Source of the DNA: Cepaea hortensis
Lineage: Eukaryota > Mollusca > Gastropoda > Stylommatophora > Helicidae
Reading direction: 5' to 3'
Length of the DNA: 64,000 nt
Assembly (NCBI GenBank): GCA_963921405.1
Contig: OY992876.1
Span: 50,772,383 to 50,836,382, forward strand
Under the pieces are notes generated by a model. That model did no database searches. It was not told the origin of the DNA and worked only from the letters and a program-made list of their open reading frames with translations. The stretch's first letter is position 1. The number at the start of each line of letters is the position of its first letter. The position numbers and the translations under genes are program-made. This document shows, piece by piece, positions 31,680-42,069 of this stretch.

Positions 31680-32945
31680 GGAAATGCGGATAAATGATCA
31701 AGTGATGGACATTTTAAATATCGATATCAACGATCTGAGAATAATAAGGATCGCGTATAGGCAACAACAACAAAAAAGAGCAGCCATACGAATTGACAAA
31801 CAGTTGGAAACTTTTCAACATATTAAAGAAGGTGTTGGTCAGGGTTTTGTGCAGCGAAATAATAGTTAAATCCGCACAGACGTGTCAGTTATACCAGTTA
31901 GTAGGCTTAATGTGCCGCTCTCCCTGGTCTAGGGGTTACACGACTTTCTCCGTAATCCTGTATACTCTCGTGAGTAACGTGACGGTTGCGAGAATCGGTA
32001 GCGGTTATCTCCGCGTCCGTAACTTATGGGGTATGTGAGGCGGTCGCGCAAAAAGCAATGGCAAACTACTGAGCGTAATCTTGCCAAGAAATCAGCAATC
32101 AGCTGAAAGATGTTGATGTTGACAGCGATATCCTCCTGTAAAGGATATGCGAACAAAAAAAGCTTAGTGTAAACAACCTGCTCTACGCTGATGACATGTT
32201 TTTGGTCGCTGAACATGACACGTAGTTACAAGAAATGATTGATATAATTGCAACGGAAAGACAAAACAAAGGACAGTCGTAATAACATTAATAACAAGAA
32301 AACTGAAGTAATGGTTATTACAGCGACACATTACATGCCTAAATGTAACATCAGAGTGAATGGAACCAGTCAGAATCAAGTCATGGTATTTAAACAGATG
32401 GAACATGTATTAAGGAAATTAAATGCATAATAGCCCATGCAAAAGTAGCATATTACAAGATGAATAATATTCTCTGCAATTTGTCTTTGTCAATCGAGGT
32501 GATGAAAAAGTTCATCAAAGCTATATTAAGCCAATCCTGGTGTACAGAAGGAAATCATAGACAATTAACAGACACGGGAGGGATTATATGGAATCTGTGG
32601 AGATGTGGTTTTATAGAAGAATGATGAGGATACGGTGGGTAGTTAGAAAGAGCGATGACGATTTCTTGAAAGAAGTTAACTCACAAAGAGAACTGGTTAC
32701 TCACATCAGAAGAAGGCAGTGCACATTCTTAGGGTTTGTCATGAGAAGGGGAAAGCTGGAGTATATCGTCACAGCGGGAAGGTTGGGGGAGGGGAGGCAG
32801 GGGGAGACCAAACAAGAAGGTGCTAGACATGTTGGCATCATGGTGTGGTGGAAGATATAAGAAATAACTGGCAGTACACGAGACGGAAGACTGTGGACAG
32901 ACATGATCACCAAAGTCACACGTCATGGACTATAAAAAGAATATT
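31680..32945 (+). pseudogene. RTE-like LINE RT fragment interrupted by a SINE
   Basis: Pieces in order: MDILNIDINDLRIIRIAY and HIKEGVGQGFVQ (motif B region), the SINE at 31914-32159, then VNNLLYADDMFLVAEHDT (motif C), NKKTEVMVITATHYMPKCNI, NNILCNLSLSIEVMKKF, MESVEMWFYRRMMRIRWV, RRRQCTFLGFVMRRGKLEYI and LWTDMITKVTRHGL. Many stops and shifts. Motif A is outside the fragment. Confidence 0.8.
31903..32170 (+). mobile_element. SINE-1 copy inside a LINE, imperfect TSD
   Basis: SINE at 31914-32159: head GCCGCTCTCCCTGGTCTAGG, middle GCAATGGCAAACTACTGAGC, tail CTGTAAAGGATATGCGAAC and an A-run. The flanks AGGCTTAATGT (31903-31913) and AAGCTTAGTGT (32160-32170) match at 9 of 11 positions, consistent with an aged target duplication. 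It lies between RT motifs B and C of the host LINE. Confidence 0.87.
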
Positions 32946-33387
32946 ATGATATTACATTTAGTGGGTATCTGTTTTTTCATTACGGAATCCGTACCACTGC
33001 TGGTGAGTCCCCAGCGTTTTTTGTTCATTGTTTTCCATTTGTCCAACCTGTCGCCACTCTGTGATTGTTTTCTGTACATGGGTGCGAACAAACGTCACAT
33101 GATAAGTGTGGCGGACATCTGATCCATCGACCACTCGCTCAACGATATATATATATATATATATAATTTCACGCAAATCTTTAAATTAGGAGGTGGAAGG
33201 ATTTAGGTACGGCTAGATTAGAATTGTGGCTTCCGTCCCTCTTTTACAAAATCTCGGTTCCTCACCATAACCAATTCCTGAAAGCACTAAATGGTGGAAG
33301 AATATGAAACATAGTCTGTCTCATTTCCACGTGAGTAACCACCAATGTTTTCAATGCTACTAGGCCACGTGTGTATTTTATATCAGT
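32946..33387. other. Unassigned, with a short (TA)n
   Basis: A (TA)n run lies at about 33145-33164. The rest is unrecognised. Confidence 0.4.
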
Positions 33388-33799
33388 CTAATGTGGGTGA
33401 TGGTGGTATGCCAATCTGTGACCATATGTACAATCTAGATATTTCAATTCATCACTTCTTTCAATTGCTGGCCATTTAGAGATGTGCCAATCAGGTCTGA
33501 TTTCCCAAAGGCGTTGTTCAGCGAGTACCACTAAATTGGTCTGCTCACACGACTCGGTCATCTTCTTCAATGTTCTTGCATATATCTGACCAAAGTCAGG
33601 TTTGTTCGAACCAATCCAATACAGCATGACATCATCCACGAACGTCAAAGTTCAGTCTGACCCAGCCAGTTGTAATATGGTCAGTTTTGCTGTATACATG
33701 TTGAACAATATCGGGGATAAAGGGAAGCCAGGAAATAATTGTACCGATCACAGCCTGGGTTTCTGAGTTAAGTAATACATATCTTTCAATTGTTTTCAT
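33388..33799 (-). pseudogene. LINE RT fragment (motifs B and C), downstream half of the LINE split by the palindrome
   Basis: Minus strand: SVQLFPGFPLSPILFNMYTA (motif B), LTILQLAGSD, a stop, then TFVDDVMLYWIGSNKPDF (motif C, VDD) and the thumb (WPAIERSDELKYLDCTYG). This belongs to the same LINE as 33996-34055 and 46186-46440; a dispersed repeat (33800-33995) sits between its motif A side and this part. The family differs from the RTE-like one (TFVDDV, LFNMYTAKL). Clade not determined. Confidence 0.75.
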
Positions 33800-33995
33800 T
33801 TTCTCTTCATTGTTCTCATGTTTTCATTCTTGTCATACCGTCTTTATGCCTTAATATAGTCATTGTAGTGTCTCTACCGTGATTGTATGTTGTGTTTTGT
33901 GTATGTAATGGTTTGCTGATGAAAGCTAGTTGCCGCAAGTCATGTGCTTTCGGTAATTGTGTTTTCTGTAAAGCTGCATTACTTTGTGTTATCTT
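33800..33995. repeat. Dispersed repeat Y, copy 1
   Basis: Matches 56812-57035 in the same orientation: TTTTCTCTTCATTG, CGTCTTTATGCCTTA, CTATATGTTGTGTTTTGTGT (or TGTATGTTG...), TTTGCTGATGAAAG, GTAAAGCTGCATTACTTTGT and TTATATT. It interrupts a LINE RT between VAFPLGT and FPGFPLSP, so it is an insertion of an element of unknown class, about 200 bases. Confidence 0.7.
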
Positions 33996-34049
33996 ATATT
34001 CTTTACATGTTCCCAAAGGAAACGCCACTGATTTCTCCATCAAGGCAGC

Positions 34050-34055
34050 CGCGAT
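34050..34055. other. 6-bp target duplication, left copy (palindrome)
   Basis: CGCGAT here and at 46180-46185 flank the palindromic element directly. Confidence 0.85.
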
Positions 34056-34379
34056 AGTAGTTATAAATGTACGATTCGGGTATCATTTGGTGGAGCCTCC
34101 ACAAATGACCTTGACCTCGGGTGATTTTCACTCCTCCTCGGTCATGAAGTTGTGTGGTGTAAGGGGTGGTATCTAGGTCATATCTAAGGGCGATAATTCT
34201 AAGATTTTATGTTTCTAAGGGCAGATAACTATTGAGTGGGTGTATAAAAATTTTAATTAATTATTAAAAAAATAAAATAAAATAAATAAAAAATAAAACT
34301 AAATAACGACGGGGTGCGGGGTGGTGGCGAGGGGGTGGGCGCGTGGGGTGAGACTAGGCTGTTCAGGTTTAAACACTAT

Positions 34380-34985
34380 CATCACAGGGTTACAAATGAA
34401 AACCTTAAAAAGTAAAAATGGTCGATATTATTGATTTTAGCGGGTATAGCTTAGTGAAATTCATTGGTGAGGGATGGGTAGCGGCTATTAGTGCTTTGTA
34501 GAGTGTCGTAGTTGCTTATACACCATCATCACACAGGTTACAAATGAAAACCTTAAAAAGTAAAAATGGCCGATAATATTGATTGCAGCGGATATAGCTT
34601 AGTGAAATTCGTTGGAAAGGGGTGGGTAGCGGCTAGTAGTGCTTTGTAGAGTGTCGTAGTGGCCTATACACTATCATCACAGGGTTACAAATGAAAACCT
34701 TAAAAAGTAAAAATGGCCGATAATATTGATTGCAGCGGGTATAGCTTAGTGAAATTTGTTGGTAAGGGGTGGGTAGCGGCTAGTAGTGCTTTGTAGAGTG
34801 TCGTAGTGGCCTATACACTATCATCATACGGGGTACAAATGAAAACCTTAAAAAGTAAAAATGCCCGATAATATTGACTGTAGCGGATATAGCTTAATGA
34901 AATTCGTTGGTAAGAGGTGGCTAGTGGTTATTAGTGGTCTGTAGAGGGTCACCGTGGCTTTTTTACTATCATAACACGTGTTACA
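34380..34985. repeat. 147-bp tandem repeat, left arm (four units plus one diverged)
   Basis: TACAAATGAAAACCTTAAAA starts at 34391, 34540, 34686 and 34834; a diverged fifth occurs near 34981 (TTACAAATGAAACCCTGC). Each unit carries GCGG(G/A)TATAGCTTAGTGAAA, GGGTAGCGGCTA and TTTGTAGAGTGTCGTAG. Confidence 0.93.
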
Positions 34986-35039
34986 AATGAAACCCTGCAA
35001 GCTAAAGATCGCTGATTGTAATGGATATAGTGGAGTATC

Positions 35040-36760
35040 ATTCGGCGGTAAGAGGTGGGTACCAGGTATTAGTGGTCAAGCAGTGGTCAAGTAAGGAAAA
35101 TTTTAGGGAAAAGTGATTGTAATGATATGATGATGCTTAAAGGGTGGTAAATTAGTGGTCAAGTAGTGGTCAAGTGTTGGTTAAGTGACGAAAATATTAG
35201 GGAAATTTTAGGGAACAGTGATTGTAATGATATGGTGATGATTAAAGGATGGTAAATTAGTGGTCAAGCAGTGGTCAAGTAGTGGTCAAGTAGTGGTCAA
35301 GTGAGGAAATTTTAGGGAAAAGTGGTTATAATGATATGGTGATGATTAAAGGGTGGTAAATTAGTGGTCAAGTAGTGGTCAACCAATGGTCAAGTAGTGG
35401 TCAAGTGGTCGAGTGACCACTTAAATTGTAGAGGACGATGTCCCTAAGATTATGGTAGTGGTTAAAGTGATCGATGACATGGTCAAGTAGCGGTCAACCA
35501 GTGGTCAAGTGGTCGAATGAACACTTAAAAGGTAGAGAAAAGTACGTATATTGAAACGGTGATGGTAAAAGGGTCGACAACGGGGTCAAGCAGTGGTCAA
35601 GTAGTGCTCAACCAGTGGTCAACCGCTCAAGTGAGAAAATTGTAGGGTATGGTACGTGTAGTGAAACAGAGATGGATAAATTAAGTAGTGACGTTGTCAA
35701 GTAGTGATCAAGTAGCGGGCAAGTACTGGTCAAATGGTCGAGTGAACACTTAAATTGTAAGGGAAAGTACGTGTAGTGAACCTGTGTTGGTTAAAGTGAT
35801 TGATGACGTGCTCAAGTAGTGGCCAAGTAGTGGTAAATGGTCGAGTGACTACTTAAATTGTCGGTGAAAGTAGGTATAGTGACATGGTGATGATCAAGAG
35901 TTGGTCAAGGGGTGCTCAAATAGTGGTCAACCGCTCAAGTGAGAAAATTGTAGGGTATGGTACGTGTAGTGAAACAGAGATGGATAAATTAAGTAGTGAC
36001 GTTGTCAATTAGTGATCAAGTAGCGGGCAAGTACTGGTCAAATGGTCTAGTGACCACTTAAAGTGTAAGGGAAAGTACGTGTAGTGAACCTGTGTTGGTT
36101 AAAGTGATCGATGACGTGCTCAAGTAGTGGCCAAGTAGTGGTAAATGGTCGAGTGACTACTTAAATTGTCGGTGAAAGTAGGTATAGTGACATGGTGATG
36201 ATCAAGAGTTGGTCAAGGGGTGCTCAAATAGTGGTCAACCGCTCAAGTGAGAAAATTGTAGGGTATGGTACGTGTTGTGAAACAGAGATGGATAAATTAA
36301 GTAGTGACGTTGTCAATTAGTTATCAAGTAGCGGGCAAGTACTGGTCAAATGGTCGAGTGACCACTTAAAGTGTAAGGGAAAGTACGTGTAGTGAACCTG
36401 TGTTGGTTAAAGTGATCGATGACGTGCTCAAGTAGTGGCCAAGTAGTGGTAAATGGTCGAGTGACTACTTAAATTGTCGGTGAAAGTAGGTATAGTGACA
36501 TGGTAATGATCAAGAGTTGGTCTAGTGGTGCTCAAATAGTGGTCAAGTAGTGGTCAAGTAGTCGAATGACCACTTAAATTATAGGGTATGGTACGTGTAG
36601 TGAAACGGTGATGGTAAAATAAGTAAGGACATAGTCAAATAGTGGTCAAGTACTGGTGAAGTAGTGATCAAGTGGTCGAAGGATCACTTAAATTGTAGGG
36701 TATGGTATGTGTAGTGACATGATGATGGTTAAAGTGATCGATGAAATGATCAAGACGTTA
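35040..36760. repeat. GTGGTCAAGTA repeats in 308-bp super-units, left arm
   Basis: Dense short repeats based on AGTGGTCAAGTAGTGGTCAA. From about 35580 they form a higher-order unit of 308 bases: CCAAGTAGTGGTAAATGGTC begins at 35823, 36131 and 36439. The super-units contain GTCGAGTGACCACTTAAA, itself a near palindrome. Confidence 0.92.
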
Positions 36761-37087
36761 TGCCGACTGCTAAGTTCAGAAAGTAATGTCCTTAGTATTG
36801 ATAATTTCCTTGACAGGAGCGCCTCGAGCACTGATTTTGTATTGATCAATAGCACCTAGTGGTACAGTCGACACACATGGATAATAGATACAGCCGGTCA
36901 AAGATGGCGTCGCACCCTATCACACATGGGTAATTGCTACAACCAAACTACATCTCATTCACTAAAACTGGTCAAATATGGCGTCACATCTGGTCACATG
37001 GGTAATGGGACATCTGAGACACGTGGTTAAGAGGGAAACTATAGAAAAAGGGTGTCCTATCGGTTGTCGAGTCAGGGAACCTAACTT

Positions 37088-37369
37088 ATGATGATCACTG
37101 TGTATAGGAGTGAATACACTGCATCATCAACACTCCATCCAAAGGGTAAAATGGTCACCCTATCTCTCTCTTTTTTCTATAACCGTGTAGTCCTAGTGTT
37201 ATCCGGTTACACCAAAGGACACCAGGGCATCAACACAACAAACTGCCCCGTTTCAACCTTAGGCAATGCACGTAACATGACAGGTCACATGTCCGCCGTC
37301 ATAACCAGCGACGTTATCACGTATCAAATTAGACATCCACACTTTCATTTCCTTTCTATGTGGCCATAG
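37088..37369 (+). CDS. 93-codon frame in the left arm, unknown (reads towards the axis)
   Basis: The frame starts MMITVYRSEYTASSTLH and ends HFHFLSMWP. It has no recognisable domain. An identical frame is kept in the right arm (43013-43294). Conservation of the pair is expected from the palindrome and is not evidence of coding. It could be real, an exon, or chance. Confidence 0.25.
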   Translation: MMITVYRSEYTASSTLHPKGKMVTLSLSFFYNRVVLVLSGYTKGHQGINTTNCPVSTLGNARNMTGHMSAVITSDVITYQIRHPHFHFLSMWP

Positions 37370-37489
37370 TGTCTTTACATCTTTCTCCAGAAAGCCATTG
37401 CCAAGACCAATATATGTTTTTTTTTTCAGTGTACCTGCTCAGTGCCACACTTCACAACCAGACAAAAGTACACCTTCTATGTACCACTT
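37367..37489 (-). pseudogene. RTE-like LINE relic in left arm
   Basis: Minus strand reads WYIEGVLLSGCEVWH, a decayed match to CYIEPVLLYGCEAW of the best LINE copy, then LAMAFWRKM (compare VEMWFLRKM). Only about 120 bases remain. It is present in both arms, so it was there before the arms were duplicated. Confidence 0.5.
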
Positions 37490-38310
37490 CAACCATCAAG
37501 TAAGAAAATATGTTAGACAAAATATTAAAATTATTGGTCAAAGACAGAAATATCTCGTCCAAACTTATAAAAAGTGCGAACCTTTGTTAACCTATTGGGA
37601 AAAATATCAATCAAGTAGGAAAGTTTGTTAGTCAAATAGAAAAAAAAATATTGACCACATAACGATATATCTTGTCCACACTTATGAAAAGTAGGGAAAT
37701 TTGTTAGTCAAATGAGGAAGAAAAAAAAAAAAAAAAAAAGAAGAAAAATAAAATAAAGATTAACCAAGTAACGAAATACCCCCACCAAACTTATGAAAAG
37801 TACGAAACTTTGTTAAGCAAGTATGAAAATGTATTGACCAAACAGAGAAATATATCACCCAAACTTATAAAAACTGGGAACATATGTTAACCAAATGGAA
37901 AATATCTTGGCCAAATACGAAAAAGTATCGGTCAAACTTATAGATGTCTCGTTTAAACTTATAACATGTATGAAAATGTGTTAGATAAAGGTGAAAAATA
38001 TTGGCCAAGTAATGAAATATAGCATCCGAACTTATAAAATCTACGAGGTAACCAAAGGCGAAAAGGCCAAAATACGAAATGTCTCGACCAAGCTTATAAA
38101 AATCTAGGAAAAAATATTACAACTAAAAGGTTGATCAAAAATTATAAATCCAAAACATTATAAAAATAACCAAATGTGAAAAATATCCTCCAAAGACAGA
38201 AATATTTCAACTAAACTTATAAATAAGTCACCAAAAGGGAAAAGGTCAAGTACAGAAATAGCTATGGAAAAAGTAAGTCCACAAAACTAAGAAAAAAAAA
38301 TGTAACTTCT
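37490..38310. repeat. A/T-rich TTATAAAAAGT repeat zone, left arm
   Basis: Loose repeats of roughly 70-80 bases built on CCAAACTTATAAAAAGT, GAAACTTTGTTAACCAA and GAAATATCTCGTCC. The partner is at 42070-42890. The same motif also fills the 101-base gap between two exon-like segments near the axis. Confidence 0.75.
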
Positions 38311-38460
38311 GTAGTCAAATGTGTCTTATCTGAAAAGACGCTATCAATGGCACCACTTTCCTTGTTTTACGTTACCGTAGGCCTTCACCGTATCTGGTAT
38401 AGAAACCCTTATACTGCACTCATCTCTCCACACTCTTGGTTTCTTTCTAATACAAAGTAG

Positions 38461-38625
38461 TCACATCACCAAGAAATTCAAACCTCCATTGTACACGTGC
38501 TCCATTGAAACACCCATGACAGTTAACAACATGTATGGCCATGTAATCTGTGAGTCCATCGGGGATAGTTCATCCGAGTATTCGTCACCAAAGAACCATT
38601 TCCCATGGCTGACATCTTCAACTTG
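38461..38625 (-). other. Exon-like segment, left arm (KWFFGDEYSDE)
   Basis: After a possible AG acceptor the frame reads QVEDVSHGKWFFGDEYSDEL, SPMDSQITWPYMLLTVMG and VSMEHVYNGG before a stop. The composition looks like real protein. The partner in the right arm is 41747-41911. Family unknown. Confidence 0.35.
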
Positions 38626-38846
38626 CTATACCAAATCTTATTCTAACATATACTTTACATGAAATTTCCCAAATTTGGGATCTATTAAAGAATACGTAAT
38701 GAGATACACAAAGACACCAAGAACATATCAGACAAAACAACTCACAAACCAGACTTAGAACTAAAACTTAAACCATATCAGATGAACCACCCAACAAGTA
38801 CTACTAGAACTCAAAACATAACGATATTAAGGAAACTCATACTTAC

Positions 38847-38925
38847 ACATTCTCAAACATTGGATTTAAATCCCCTACTACTAACATATCACTGGTGTTG
38901 AATCCCCGTTTCACAAAAACACCCT
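38847..38925 (-). other. Exon-like segment, left arm (GVFVKRGFNTSD)
   Basis: Reads GVFVKRGFNTSDMLVVGDLN then PMFEN, ending at a consensus donor GTAAGT (minus strand of 38841-38846). Partner at 41447-41525. Confidence 0.4.
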
Positions 38926-39160
38926 CTTGTCAGTTTTTAGTGAAAACCATTACACCAGTCCAGAATTGTGGCTCGTAGAATCTACACTCACACAGGATCT
39001 ATTAAAGAATACGTATGAGATACACCAAGACAACAAGAACATATCATACAAAACAATTCACAAACTAAAACTTAAACTATATCAGATGAACCACCCAACA
39101 AGTACTACTAGAACTCAAAACATAACGATATTAAGGAAACGCATACTAGTTTATTTCTGT

Positions 39161-39466
39161 TTATAACTGTTTTAATATGGCAGAGAGAAACATGGTAATT
39201 AGACTATATCTGCCTTCTTCACTACTGTCCTTTGTTCGATGACTTTTCTTCTGTGCTTGTCCTTCAGGACTGGATTCAAAAATTATTTTTTTTTTCAAGT
39301 CTTGTATACGCCTTTCAAAAGGCTCACGTTCTCTGATTACATGGTGCCAGTTACCATTGCGTTCTTCGGTGCCAACAGTATGGACTGTCAAGAAGTGAGG
39401 TTCTGGTGCAAAATTAACCTTTGGAGGTAAATAAAAGACATTGAAACTTACAAGACGGCCACACAT
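39161..39466 (-). CDS. 101-codon frame in left arm, unknown (reads away from the axis)
   Basis: Starts MCGRLVSFNVFYLPPKVNF, continues HTVGTEERNGNWHHVIRERE, a basic stretch (RRIQDLKKK) and ends SLITMFLSAILKQL. In the right arm the partner frame (40908-41096) is broken at an A-run (KKKKF then stop). A run of T and TTTCTTTAG lies upstream as a possible acceptor. No domain recognised. Confidence 0.35.
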   Translation of the reverse strand: MCGRLVSFNVFYLPPKVNFAPEPHFLTVHTVGTEERNGNWHHVIREREPFERRIQDLKKKIIFESSPEGQAQKKSHRTKDSSEEGRYSLITMFLSAILKQL

Positions 39467-39705
39467 ACTACTTCACTAAAGAAAAAACAGTAAAAAAATT
39501 CATGATGAGAAGTGGTAAAAGGCATCAAAAACATACGGTCGAAATTCTATTGGTCACGTCTTGAGAAAAAGTAAAGGTACAGTCACTGATGGTTTGTAGT
39601 ATAGAGAGATGTACATAGAAAACATGTATACCAGCTAGGTCTTCTGTATTAGACATGTTTACAAAAATACACATGTGAACTATGATCATTACTACCCATA
39701 CACAC

Positions 39706-39903
39706 CTTATTCGTTGATGACGAACACCTTCGGACACCGACAGTAGGATAGTTTTCGTTCCACAACACATTAATTTTCTTGAGAGACTCTGGGGCATGAC
39801 TACTATCCAAAAGGTCAATATCTTTATCTGAAGGCGAATCATCACCCCAAGCAAAGGTTGTCTCTGGTACATCTAAAGCTGGCTGGGTGCCACGAGTAGG
39901 TTT
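39706..39903 (-). other. Exon-like segment, left arm (66 codons, KPTRGTQPAL)
   Basis: Acceptor TTGTTCTGCCAG, then KPTRGTQPALDVPETTFAWG, DDSPSDKDIDLLDSS, APESLKKINVLWNENYPTVG and VRRCSSSTNK, then donor GTGTGT. Phase 0 at both ends. The open frame extends to 39649-39915. Partner 40471-40668. Acidic N-terminal half; family unknown. Confidence 0.45.
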
Positions 39904-40004
39904 CTGGCAGAACAATTTTTTTTCGATTGATTATTTTTGTAAGTGTGGTTGAGATATTTCTTATTTTGGTCTTTTCATACTTAGTTAACTCCTACTTTTT
40001 ATAC

Positions 40005-40117
40005 ATTTGACTGAAATATTCCTGTATTTGTCATAACTTCTTCTAAGACTTTGTTCATGTCTGGTAATGTAAGCTCTGCTCCATCAAGAAAAAAGACAAC
40101 GTCATGAACACAACCCA
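40005..40117 (-). other. Exon-like segment next to the axis, left arm
   Basis: Partner of 40257-40369; the same reading on the minus strand (CVHDVVFFLDGAELTLPDMN). Confidence 0.4.
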
Positions 40118-40165
40118 CTAAAGAAAATCAACAAAATCCCTGGTTTCAATATTTATTCATCAAAA

Positions 40166-40208
40166 CAGTTTAGTGATATATCGTAAGAAAGAATCAATGA
40201 CATACATA
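40166..40208. other. Palindrome loop (43 nt)
   Basis: The only unpaired segment between the arms. The neighbouring 20-30 bases on each side pair with several mismatches, more than elsewhere in the arms, so divergence is highest at the axis. No motif is recognised. Confidence 0.85.
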
Positions 40209-40256
40209 TTTTGGTGATTAAATATTGAAACCAAGATTTTTGTTGATTTTCTTTAG

Positions 40257-40369
40257 TGGGTTGTGTTCATGACGTTGTCTTTTTTCTTGATGGAGCAGAG
40301 CTTACATTACCAGACATGAACAAAGTCTTAGAAGAAGTTATGACAAATACAGGAATATTTCAGTCAAAT
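40257..40369 (+). other. Exon-like segment next to the axis, right arm
   Basis: A strong acceptor (TGTTGATTTTCTTTAG) precedes GCVHDVVFFLDGAELTLPDM, NKVLEEVMTNTGIFQSN and then GTATAA. It enters with one base owed from a previous exon, but the axis of the palindrome is only about 70 bases upstream. So if this is a gene, its 5' part has been cut off by the palindrome and both arms hold 5'-less copies pointing away from each other. Confidence 0.42.
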
Positions 40370-40470
40370 GTATAAAAAGTAGGAGTTAACTAAGTATGAA
40401 AAGACCAAAATAAGAAATATCTCAACCACACTTACAAAAATAATCAATCGAAAAAAAATTGTTCTGCCAG

Positions 40471-40668
40471 AAACCTACTCGTGGCACCCAGCCAGCTTTA
40501 GATGTACCAGAGACAACCTTTGCTTGGGGTGATGATTCGCCTTCAGATAAAGATATTGACCTTTTGGATAGTAGTCATGCCCCAGAGTCTCTCAAGAAAA
40601 TTAATGTGTTGTGGAACGAAAACTATCCTACTGTCGGTGTCCGAAGGTGTTCGTCATCAACGAATAAG
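40471..40668 (+). other. Exon-like segment, right arm (66 codons, KPTRGTQPAL)
   Basis: Partner of 39706-39903. The preceding intron candidate (40370-40470) would be 101 bases, with GTATAA at its start and CTGCCAG at its end, and joins in phase 0 to the exon-like segment at 40257-40369. The next exon is not resolved: the frame 40908 onward begins with TGA directly after its best acceptor. Confidence 0.45.
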
Positions 40669-40907
40669 GTGTGTATGGGTAGTAATGATCATAGTTCACA
40701 TGTGTATTTTTGTAAACATGTCTAATACAGAAGACCTAGCTGGTATACATGTTTTCTATGTACATCTCTCTATACTACAAACCATCAGTGACTGTACCTT
40801 TACTTTTTCTCAAGACGTGACCAATAGAATTTCGACCGTATGTTTTTGATGCCTTTTACCACTTCTCATCATGAATTTGTTTACTGTTTTTTCTTTAGTG
40901 AAGTAGT

Positions 40908-41210
40908 ATGTGTGGCCGTCTTGTAAGTTTCAATGTCTTTTATTTACCTCCAAAGGTTAATTTTGCACCAGAACCTCACTTCTTGACAGTCCATACTGTT
41001 GGCACCGAAGAACGCAATGGTAACTGGCACCATGTAATCAGAGAACGTGAGCCTTTTGAAAGGCGTATACAAGACTTGAAAAAAAAAAAATTTTGAATCC
41101 AGTCCTGAAGGACAAGCACAGAAGAAAAGTCATCGAACAAAGGACAGTAGTGAAGAAGGCAGATATAGTCTAATTACCATGTTTCTCTCTGCCATATTAA
41201 AACAGTTATA
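40908..41210 (+). pseudogene. Right-arm partner of the MCGRLVSF frame, broken at an A-run
   Basis: Identical to 39161-39466 up to RRIQDLKKK, then an A-run length change truncates it at 41096. The rest (SPEGQAQKKSHRTKD...) continues in another frame to about 41210. Confidence 0.35.
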
Positions 41211-41446
41211 AACAGAAATAAACTAGTATGCGTTTCCTTAATATCGTTATGTTTTGAGTTCTAGTAGTACTTGTTGGGTGGTTCATCTGATATAGTTTAA
41301 GTTTTAGTTTGTGAATTGTTTTGTATGATATGTTCTTGTTGTCTTGGTGTATCTCATACGTATTCTTTAATAGATCCTGTGTGAGTGTAGATTCTACGAG
41401 CCACAATTCTGGACTGGTGTAATGGTTTTCACTAACAACTGACAAG

Positions 41447-41525
41447 AGGGTGTTTTTGTGAAACGGGGATTCAACACCAGTGATATGTTAGTAGTAGGGG
41501 ATTTAAATCCAATGTTTGAGAATGT
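41447..41525 (+). other. Exon-like segment, right arm (GVFVKRGFNTSD)
   Basis: Partner of 38847-38925. Preceded by GACAAG (weak acceptor), followed by GTAAGTATG (strong donor) at 41526. Confidence 0.4.
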
Positions 41526-41746
41526 GTAAGTATGAGTTTCCTTAATATCGTTATGTTTTGAGTTCTAGTAGTACTTGTTGGGTGGTTCATCTGATATGGT
41601 TTAAGTTTTAGTTCTAAGTCTGGTTTGTGAGTTGTTTTGTCTGATATGTTCTTGGTGTCTTTGTGTATCTCATTACGTATTCTTTAATAGATCCCAAATT
41701 TGGGAAATTTCATGTAAAGTATATGTTAGAATAAGATTTGGTATAG

Positions 41747-41911
41747 CAAGTTGAAGATGTCAGCCATGGGAAATGGTTCTTTGGTGACGAATACTCGGAT
41801 GAACTATCCCCGATGGACTCACAGATTACATGGCCATACATGTTGTTAACTGTCATGGGTGTTTCAATGGAGCACGTGTACAATGGAGGTTTGAATTTCT
41901 TGGTGATGTGA
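41747..41911 (+). other. Exon-like segment, right arm (KWFFGDEYSDE)
   Basis: Partner of 38461-38625; acceptor TATAG precedes CAAGTTGAAGATGTCAGCC. A GT occurs after ...AATGGAG as a possible donor. Confidence 0.35.
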
Positions 41912-42069
41912 CTACTTTGTATTAGAAAGAAACCAAGAGTGTGGAGAGATGAGTGCAGTATAAGGGTTTCTATACCAGATACGGTGAAGGCCTACGGTAA
42001 CGTAAAACAAGGAAAGTGGTGCAATTGATAGCGTCTTTTCAGATAAGACACATTTGACTACAGAAGTTA

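Larger units (their letters stand above)
34056..40165 (+). repeat. Left arm of the palindrome (6,110 bp)
   Basis: From tip to axis: terminal segment with a small hairpin GTGGAGCCTCCAC (34090-34102); an A-rich patch and a G-rich patch (34260-34345); 147-bp repeats; short GTGGTCAAGTA-type repeats in 308-bp super-units; a spacer; a 93-codon frame; a LINE relic; an A/T-rich TTATAAAAAGT repeat zone; a duplicated segment (38686-38850 and 38998-39150); and exon-like segments up to the axis. Paired coordinates sum to about 80374 near the axis, 80372-80382 in mid-arm and 80235 at the tip. Confidence 0.93.

Noticed and set aside
34380..36760. CRISPR-like array
   Set aside because: Spacers are themselves repeats, lengths vary and the context is eukaryotic.
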